Below, piece after piece: positions 14,829 to 19,884 of a DNA stretch of 19,884 nucleotides (position 1 is the stretch's first letter; every line of letters begins with the position of its first letter). Under the pieces are notes generated by a model that saw nothing but the letters and a program-made list of their open reading frames with translations, had not been told where the DNA came from and searched no databases. A program made the translations under genes and the position numbers. Source of the DNA: UTCHB3 sp964431385. Lineage in GTDB: Bacteria > Bacteroidota > Ignavibacteria > Ignavibacteriales > Ignavibacteriaceae. Location of the stretch: NCBI GenBank assembly GCA_964431385.1, contig CAYSJM010000062.1, positions 1-19,884 of the forward strand, given 5' to 3'.

Positions 14829-15377
14829 ATGAACCTTATCCCTTCAGTATCAGAATATGATTTGTATTTGTATGTTTTTCATCCCGAACAACTCGGCGAT
14901 GAAAAGAGGGAGTTTATTGCAGGGAATAAAAGCTTCGAAGAAACAATCAACTATTTTAAGGAATTTGCCAACGCTGCAAATGAAACCATAACAGAGGATG
15001 ATAAGACTTTAATCCGCTCCAAAATCAGCGTTTATGGAACCTCAGACAAGATTTTTTATTTAAATCCGGTACAGCACAACTCAGATAATGCCAAAAAATC
15101 AAAGTTGCAATATCGTGCCGCATCAGTTGAAGTTACAGAACGAGTGACTGCAAAAACATTTGTTGACAACCAAAAACTCTACATGGTAAAGGTGAACATC
15201 ACCGACCACTCAACCAGAATCTACATCTTTGCCAGCAGCGGTGAACCCCTCCACAACATTACCCTCAAGTTACAACCCGGCGGCACTGTCCACCAATTAA
15301 ATGATAACCTCGAACCACTTGTCATCCCCGGAAGAGTTGAAGTGGGGCATATCAGCTTGGAGATTGGGGAGGGGTAG
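14829..15377 (+). CDS. unrecognised 182-residue protein, third gene of the Lon-like operon
   Basis: I do not recognise this protein. The N-terminal 70 residues are helical and acidic (SEYDLYLYVFHPEQLGDEKR...). The C-terminal 100 residues alternate as beta strands (LYMVKVNITDHSTRIYIFAS, then ITLKLQPGGTVHQL), suggesting a small beta-sandwich. There is no signal peptide or membrane segment. It starts 43 bases after the previous gene, with an A-rich leader and no Shine-Dalgarno site, and ends inside the 3' end of the convergent macro-domain gene (26-base overlap, 15352-15377). It is probably the last gene of the operon beginning at 11542. Its function may be tied to the Lon-like protein, but nothing in the sequence says how. 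Confidence 0.75.
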   Translation: MNLIPSVSEYDLYLYVFHPEQLGDEKREFIAGNKSFEETINYFKEFANAANETITEDDKTLIRSKISVYGTSDKIFYLNPVQHNSDNAKKSKLQYRAASVEVTERVTAKTFVDNQKLYMVKVNITDHSTRIYIFASSGEPLHNITLKLQPGGTVHQLNDNLEPLVIPGRVEVGHISLEIGEG

Positions 15378-16428
15378 ATGGATTAACTTTTCCTTCTAAA
15401 AGTTCATTCCAAAACTCGATCACCTTTACAAGTGAATATAGAGAAATTAACAAATCTTTGGATTCAAGTTCAGATGGTTTATAATCTTTTTTCTCATGTG
15501 CAAAGCAGTTTCCCATCACTCGAATCATGTGTAAATACGAATGAACCCAAGGGGCAAAGTTTTCTTTTTCAATTACTTTGACAATTCCTTTCGCCAGATT
15601 TTCCTTAAAAGCTGCCCCTCTGAAATGGAGGACAAAATTCTCAATAAATGCCCTGCAGAATTGACCAAATACCCTAGGGTCAAAATCATTTTTCCCTATT
15701 GAATCTGTCCATCTGCTGACAATTGTTCCAATTTGTTGTGATGAACCTGAATGCTTTGAGAGCTTCTTGATTCCCTTCCTCAAATCATTGAGTACAGGAT
15801 GCAATAAAGTTTCCTTTTGTCCGTCTGAGAATTTAATAACCGATCTTTTTAATACTTTATTAAGCTCCTCGAAGATGGTTTTTGCTTTAGTTGTATTTCT
15901 TTCGCAGAAGATTATCCGATCCAGATTTGGTAGAGCATGGAGAGCTTTTTTTGATTCTTCAAGCAGCGGAACAAGAACCTCTTTCGGTTCCATTCCCATA
16001 TTTCCGGTACCTAAAAGAGGCATCACAACCGTTTTGACTTCAATGCCCTTCAATTCTGCGACAGCAATGGTTGCAAAAATATTGTTCATCACAGTATTTA
16101 GATTCCCGACAACCTCACCGTATCTGTCTTGAATCTCAACAACCATTAATCGCCTAAAAAACAAATCCTTTTTCATATCTGTTGAAACCCATGTATTCAG
16201 GTCGTTTCTCAAGTCTATTGCCGGTTTATCAGCCAGTTCATGGACTGCCAAATCAAATTCTTGTCTTAAAGCTCGAATCATGGTTCCGGGCGTTGGTCTG
16301 TATCCACCCTGATAGGCAGAAATAATAAGAATATCAATAGAATCCTTCAGCTTGGTGATATCACCCTGTCTAAATTCTATGATTCTTTCACCATAAATGG
16401 TATCAATTGCGAAATAATCGGTTTTCAA
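15352..16428 (-). CDS. macro-domain plus DUF4145-like fusion protein
   Basis: 358 residues from TTG 16428, with AAGGA 8 bases upstream. Residues about 15-195 resemble a macro domain (ADP-ribose binding): QGDITKL 21-27, the strand ILIISA 33-38, the glycine loop TPGTMIRAL 46-54, and VVMPLLGTGNMG 134-145. The usual Asn after the second strand is absent (SAYQGG), so hydrolase activity is doubtful and a divergent reader is likelier. Residues about 250-345 resemble DUF4145: HSYLHMIRVMGNCFAHE (296-312), then a helix at KVIEFWNELL. DUF4145 is common in restriction and defence proteins. The fusion suggests a nucleotide or ADP-ribose sensor joined to an effector or scaffold; that is inference. It overlaps the plus-strand neighbour tail-to-tail. 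The lipase gene upstream on this strand has its own terminator, so this gene is probably transcribed alone. Confidence 0.78.
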   Translation of the reverse strand: MKTDYFAIDTIYGERIIEFRQGDITKLKDSIDILIISAYQGGYRPTPGTMIRALRQEFDLAVHELADKPAIDLRNDLNTWVSTDMKKDLFFRRLMVVEIQDRYGEVVGNLNTVMNNIFATIAVAELKGIEVKTVVMPLLGTGNMGMEPKEVLVPLLEESKKALHALPNLDRIIFCERNTTKAKTIFEELNKVLKRSVIKFSDGQKETLLHPVLNDLRKGIKKLSKHSGSSQQIGTIVSRWTDSIGKNDFDPRVFGQFCRAFIENFVLHFRGAAFKENLAKGIVKVIEKENFAPWVHSYLHMIRVMGNCFAHEKKDYKPSELESKDLLISLYSLVKVIEFWNELLEGKVNPSTPPQSPS

Positions 16429-16436
16429 CTTATCAT

Positions 16437-16441
16437 TCCTT
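16437..16441 (-). promoter_or_regulatory. Shine-Dalgarno site supporting the TTG start of the macro-domain gene
   Basis: On the minus strand AAGGA ends 8 bases before TTG 16428. An ATG between them gives only a 3-codon out-of-frame peptide, so the TTG is the likely start. Confidence 0.65.
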
Positions 16442-16478
16442 AATTTTATAAACTTTCCATTAAACTTACTAAATTAAT

Positions 16479-16510
16479 TGAAAAAAAAGCTGCCCGGTTA
16501 GAGGCAGCTT
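16479..16510 (-). terminator. intrinsic terminator of the lipase-like gene
   Basis: On the minus strand AAGCTGCC (16510-16503) pairs perfectly with GGCAGCTT (16494-16487) over an 8-base loop, and the transcript runs directly into eight U residues (16488-16481). It lies 35 bases past the stop of the gene ending at 16546 and should isolate it from the macro-domain gene. Confidence 0.88.
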
Positions 16511-16545
16511 AAGAAATATGATGGTCAAAAGTACTTGAAAACAGA

Positions 16546-18837
16546 TCAAAAACCTTTCAACGGCAATTTTTTTACAACTTTATCAGGTGCTCCGGCAGGT
16601 GGAGTTGTTGACAGATAGTTTTTTGTGGTAATAGTACCTGAAGAGGAGATATCACAGACATACCAGTAGGTACCTGAGCCGGATGTCGGCACATTATATG
16701 TTTTTACAAGAGAATTGCCCGAATAAATCTTTACTACTGCATCTGATTGTTTAATATCTGTTTCTCCACTATAGTTGTGAACATAAAATTTTGAGGACTG
16801 TGAGTTAAGTTTGGCTATTGTGATGGTTTCCGGTCCGTATCCATCTCTACAGTCTATATCCAAAAATGCGAAAGGATTAACGGTCAAAGATCCGGCATTG
16901 TTGAAATAAATATGAAATCCACCCTTCAGCAAATGAGCATCAAGATCGTTAGGAGAAGAACCCCAGCTTAGAACGAAGCGATAAACAATGTTAGAACTTA
17001 CAGGCGACATTGAAAAATTAACTGTTGTTGTCTGGTATGCCGTCACTGTGATCCCTGTCGTTGAAGTAGCTATGAATCCGGATTTACTTACACTTACTTC
17101 ATATGTCCCAAGCGATGGATCATCGAATTCATAATAACCGGATGAGTTTGAGGTAGTGCTTGATACGATTGAACCACCAGATTTTAGAGAAACACTTACT
17201 CCTAAGATTCCAATACCTGTTGTTGCATCATTTATTTGTCCCGATATTCTGCCGGTAAATTGATACCATGAGACATCATAAGTCGTGTTCTGATTTGCAT
17301 ATACCACAAGACCAGTTTTGGATAATTCAGGATATCCTGACTTGGTTACTACTAATGAGTAAACCCCAGTAACAAGGTTAGAAAACACATAAAATCCATC
17401 GTAATCTGTGACAGTGGTTGAGACTGTTACGCCCGCTTGTTTTAGATTCACTGTTGCACCCTCAACACCGCTTCCGGTAGCGAAATCTTTAACACGACCT
17501 GAGATTGCACCAAACTGTTGCGGGCTTCCTAACAAACATGTTATAATTTTATCAAAAACATCTTGATTGCTTTGCATTTCACAATGAGCAACAGCCGCAT
17601 TAATATCGATAATTATGGATTCAGTAGAATTTTGAACCGCAGTAGCACTTGCAACAGTCACAATCCCGTAGTCATCTCCAGGGAGATATGAGGTGTTAGA
17701 TAATAACCAATAAGCAGGATTGTTTTTGGCAGCAATTGTATAATAAGAGACAGGAGGATTACTAAGCGTGGAGAGCCCGGAAAGGAAGGCGGAAGATGGA
17801 TTAAGATCTTTCATACCTTGTGTCAAGTAATAATAAGTAACTATACCGGGAAGGTATTCACTTGCCACAAGCACTCCCACCAAAGCTCTTAATGCTGCCA
17901 GCTGGCTGCCAGTGTGAGGTGTTCCAAGCGTTATTAGTTTGTCAACAAACGCGGCCCCCCCATTCTTTTCCATCATTTGGCGGGCAACCAGCCCGCCCAT
18001 ACTGTGCGCAATGATATCTACCTTTTTACCGTTACATTTATTTTGAAGCTCAGCCAGCAGATTTGAAGCATTTGTGGAGATGCTTTGTGAAGAATTGTAT
18101 CCGAAAGTCCATACTTGCGTGTAGGGAGAGTTGCCGAGATTCATGAGTTTCGGAATCATATCCTCCCATGCTAACGGACTTGAGTTCCAACCGTGAATCA
18201 ACAGTAAATTTTTTGAGCCATAAGGTGCATCCGGAGTAAGGAACTCCAAACCATTAGTCATTGATACTCTCCTGATTCCAACCTGATCTGTCGAGTGAAT
18301 TTTTGTATCTTTCAGAAAGTAAACTACTAATCTGTAGATTAAATTTGGCTTGTCAGGAACGGAAGGATCACTTGAGGTTTCCCAATCAATTTTATCAATC
18401 GTCCCGGTGACAATATTGTTCGAGATCGTAAATTCAAAAGGGTAATAAGAAAAACCGTCGTAAAGTACCAAATTATAGCGGTTAATATTGGAAGTAATCG
18501 CATCGACAGGAAAAGTAATTGTTAGAGGGGCATTGATACGAGAAACGGGCAATTTAATTGTGAATGGAGTGTTTATTATTTGGAATTGACCATTTGGCAC
18601 TGTTGTCTCCTCAACACCTGTTACACCCAGTATTACATTCCCACTCCCGGTCAAAGCACCTGCGGGGATATCCAATCTTAGACCATTTTCAGTTGCTAAG
18701 GTCCCACCGATTGATGCAGTAATATTTGCTTCGATTAAATTCATACCGGTGTAAATTGGTGACAATGGGTCTTCGTCCTGTTTTTTACATCCACCAAAAA
18801 ACAAGATGAGTATTAGGCTAATTATTAAATGTTTCAT
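16546..18837 (-). CDS. multi-domain lipase-like lipoprotein
   Basis: 763 residues. The signal peptide HLIISLILILFFGGC ends in a lipobox, with Cys17 as the lipidation site. Residues about 35-125 look like a ZU5-type domain (GGTLATENGLRLDIPAGAL). An alpha/beta hydrolase follows: oxyanion turn LLLIHGWNSSP (211-221), nucleophile Ser279 in AHSMGGLVARQ, LITLGTPHTGSQLA (301-314), an acidic DDYG (388-391) and His418 in VAHCE as the candidate triad. This is the pattern of triacylglycerol lipases and similar esterases. Two carboxypeptidase-regulatory-like domains follow (about 443-525 and 528-612), then a DUF2135-like domain: LSWGSSPNDLDAHL and DCRDGYGPETITI. It is probably anchored to the outer membrane and hydrolyses an extracellular lipid or polyester; the substrate is unknown. 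It has its own terminator. Confidence 0.9.
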   Translation of the reverse strand: MKHLIISLILILFFGGCKKQDEDPLSPIYTGMNLIEANITASIGGTLATENGLRLDIPAGALTGSGNVILGVTGVEETTVPNGQFQIINTPFTIKLPVSRINAPLTITFPVDAITSNINRYNLVLYDGFSYYPFEFTISNNIVTGTIDKIDWETSSDPSVPDKPNLIYRLVVYFLKDTKIHSTDQVGIRRVSMTNGLEFLTPDAPYGSKNLLLIHGWNSSPLAWEDMIPKLMNLGNSPYTQVWTFGYNSSQSISTNASNLLAELQNKCNGKKVDIIAHSMGGLVARQMMEKNGGAAFVDKLITLGTPHTGSQLAALRALVGVLVASEYLPGIVTYYYLTQGMKDLNPSSAFLSGLSTLSNPPVSYYTIAAKNNPAYWLLSNTSYLPGDDYGIVTVASATAVQNSTESIIIDINAAVAHCEMQSNQDVFDKIITCLLGSPQQFGAISGRVKDFATGSGVEGATVNLKQAGVTVSTTVTDYDGFYVFSNLVTGVYSLVVTKSGYPELSKTGLVVYANQNTTYDVSWYQFTGRISGQINDATTGIGILGVSVSLKSGGSIVSSTTSNSSGYYEFDDPSLGTYEVSVSKSGFIATSTTGITVTAYQTTTVNFSMSPVSSNIVYRFVLSWGSSPNDLDAHLLKGGFHIYFNNAGSLTVNPFAFLDIDCRDGYGPETITIAKLNSQSSKFYVHNYSGETDIKQSDAVVKIYSGNSLVKTYNVPTSGSGTYWYVCDISSSGTITTKNYLSTTPPAGAPDKVVKKLPLKGF

Positions 18838-19054
18838 GCGAGACCTTCGTTTCTACAAAACACGAATTAAATTAGGTTATTTCATTAATTAGATAGAATT
18901 AAATTGCCGTTATTCGGAAAATTTGATTTAAAAAATCAAAACCTACCCCTTCACAACAACTTCCACCTCTGCCTGATCTTCTCAAATTCTCGTTTGTGCT
19001 ACAAACATGTTACTCGCCCAGGCAGGTTTCTCCGGGGTTCAAATTTGAAAGCAG

Positions 19055-19074
19055 GACAATCGAGGACGATTGTC
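19055..19074. repeat. 8-bp hairpin, REP-like
   Basis: GACAATCG (19055-19062) and CGATTGTC (19067-19074) form a perfect inverted repeat around AGGA. No T-run follows. It looks like the core of a dispersed palindromic element. Confidence 0.5.
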
Positions 19075-19181
19075 GCTCCTTTTCTGAAGCTATAGGTTTT
19101 TATCTTTCTTGAATGTTCACGAAGTCTTTACATCGATTCGCCTCCTGAATATCGTGTTCTACCGCATACCGCCGCACCTCA

Positions 19182-19197
19182 TGGGGTTGAAACCCCA
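19182..19197. repeat. 7-bp hairpin, REP-like
   Basis: TGGGGTT and AACCCCA form a perfect inverted repeat with a 2-base centre. It sits in the same non-coding block as the hairpin at 19055-19074 and may belong to a second dispersed element. Confidence 0.45.
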
Positions 19198-19459
19198 CGC
19201 TATTGATTGAATTCCTCTTTGCGTTCTTTGCGGTTAAATAATTGTTCTACCCACATGTTGCCGTAAGGGCTTCAAACTTCATACTTCATATTTCAGCCAT
19301 CATCTTTCATCCCTCAGCCATCATTCACCATCCTTCATACCTGAAAATTTGCCACTCATCATTAAATCAAAAAAATGAGGGTAAGTGGCGGTAATTTTGC
19401 TACAACTATTTTTTACTCTCCCGGTCTAAAGAGACAAACAAACAAGGAAACATTCAAGA

Positions 19460-19884
19460 ATGAGAAGATTCGCTCTACTCTGTTTTGCTTTAATCGCAAC
19501 AGCCACTTCGTTTGCCGGTGGCAATAAAGGCTCGAAAGAAATTCAAATATCAAAGCTCACCGGAAGTGTCGAGGTTGACGGAAAGTTAAATGAGCCTGTG
19601 TGGCAGAATCTTCCGGTACTGGAGTTTTTTCAGCGAGACCCTGAAGAAGGGAAGCCTTCATCGCAGAAAACTGCCGTAAAAGTGGCCTATGATGACGAAT
19701 CTTTTTATCTTGCCGCATACTGTTACGATACACATCCAGATTCCATTGTTACTGTTCTCTCAAGAAAAGATCAGTGGGTACAGTCCGACTATTTTATGCT
19801 TTTCCTCGATCCCTACAACGACAAACGCTCGGGCTACTATTTTTATGCCACCCCCAGCGGATCAGTGGGCGACGGTACACTTTT
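19460..19884 (+). CDS. DUF5916-type protein with CBM9-like N-terminal domain, truncated by window end
   Basis: The first 141 codons of a larger gene. A signal peptide (RFALLCFALIATATSFAG) is followed by the CBM9-like fold that opens DUF5916 proteins: ISKLTGSVEVDGKLNEPVW, then TAVKVAYDDESFYLAAYCYD, and SDYFMLFLDPYNDKRSGYYF. In this family the domain precedes a long C-terminal beta-barrel-like part of several hundred residues, which would lie beyond the window. DUF5916 proteins are common in Bacteroidota and Ignavibacteria; their function is unknown, but the CBM9-like part suggests carbohydrate binding at the surface. ATG 19460 has AAGGA about 12 bases upstream. Confidence 0.88.
   Translation, partial: MRRFALLCFALIATATSFAGGNKGSKEIQISKLTGSVEVDGKLNEPVWQNLPVLEFFQRDPEEGKPSSQKTAVKVAYDDESFYLAAYCYDTHPDSIVTVLSRKDQWVQSDYFMLFLDPYNDKRSGYYFYATPSGSVGDGTL

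Larger units (their letters stand above)
18838..19459. other. 622-bp intergenic region with REP-like hairpins
   Basis: No gene is supported. It holds two hairpins listed separately, a pyrimidine-rich tract at 19271-19343 with the 11-base repeat TCAGCCATCAT at 19293 and 19314, and fragments of the kind seen often between genes in this bacterial group (for example TTTGCGTTCTTTGCGG near 19216). An open plus-strand frame at 18904-19095 crosses the hairpin and is judged non-coding. The final 80 bases are probably the promoter and leader of the next gene. Confidence 0.65.

Noticed and set aside
18904..19095. A 63-codon plus-strand frame.
   Set aside because: It crosses a hairpin and repeat-like sequence, has no ribosome site and no recognisable protein.

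Overview
The window looks like chromosomal DNA of a member of the Ignavibacteria or a near relative in the Bacteroidota/Chlorobi group. The evidence is a type IX secretion C-terminal sorting domain with the YPNPFNP signature (8807-9850, minus), a PorV/PorQ-like outer-membrane protein (10394-11422), a DUF5916/CBM9-like protein at the right edge (19460 onward), weak or absent Shine-Dalgarno sites at many genes, and moderately AT-rich DNA. This assignment is inferred from protein families only; no rRNA or tRNA gene is visible.

Left part (about 300-6635) is accessory and resembles a defence island. It starts with three overlapping genes: a small coiled-coil protein, a protein with a PD-(D/E)XK-like nuclease motif set and a C-terminal glycine-rich hydrophobic segment, and a protein with a hydrophobic N-terminus and two topoisomerase-type zinc ribbons. 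A repeat-bearing gap (2522-2951) follows, with two REP-like hairpin units and a separate 10-bp perfect inverted repeat. Next is a translationally coupled pair: an AAA ATPase of the DUF3696/OLD-like type and a 292-residue protein whose C-terminus resembles the phospholipase-D-like MIT_C domain. A DUF6922 antitoxin and AbiEii-like nucleotidyltransferase toxin pair closes the block; the toxin has Tyr in place of the first Asp of its catalytic DxD.

Middle part (6782-11422) holds envelope and export genes: a secreted protein with 13 Asp-box (YCF48/BNR-like) repeats, a convergent type IX secretion substrate, a 543-bp gap with eight GTCACATA boxes arranged in two near-identical 70-bp units around a 13-bp hairpin, and the PorV-like protein.

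Right part: 11542-15377 is a probable operon of three unfamiliar proteins. The first is a striking fusion of a Lon-type (S16) protease-like domain with an intact Ser-Lys dyad, a single membrane helix and a C-terminal FG-GAP-like region. Tail-to-tail with the third gene, and overlapping it by 26 bp, is a macro-domain plus DUF4145-like fusion read from a TTG start. A large lipase-like lipoprotein with ZU5-like, carboxypeptidase-regulatory-like and DUF2135-like domains follows on the minus strand, with a clear intrinsic terminator. A gap of more than 600 bp with REP-like hairpins separates it from the truncated DUF5916 gene at the window end.

The best candidates for something undescribed are the Lon-TM-FG-GAP operon, the ATPase/PLD-like pair, the nuclease-like/zinc-ribbon trio, and the macro-DUF4145 fusion.
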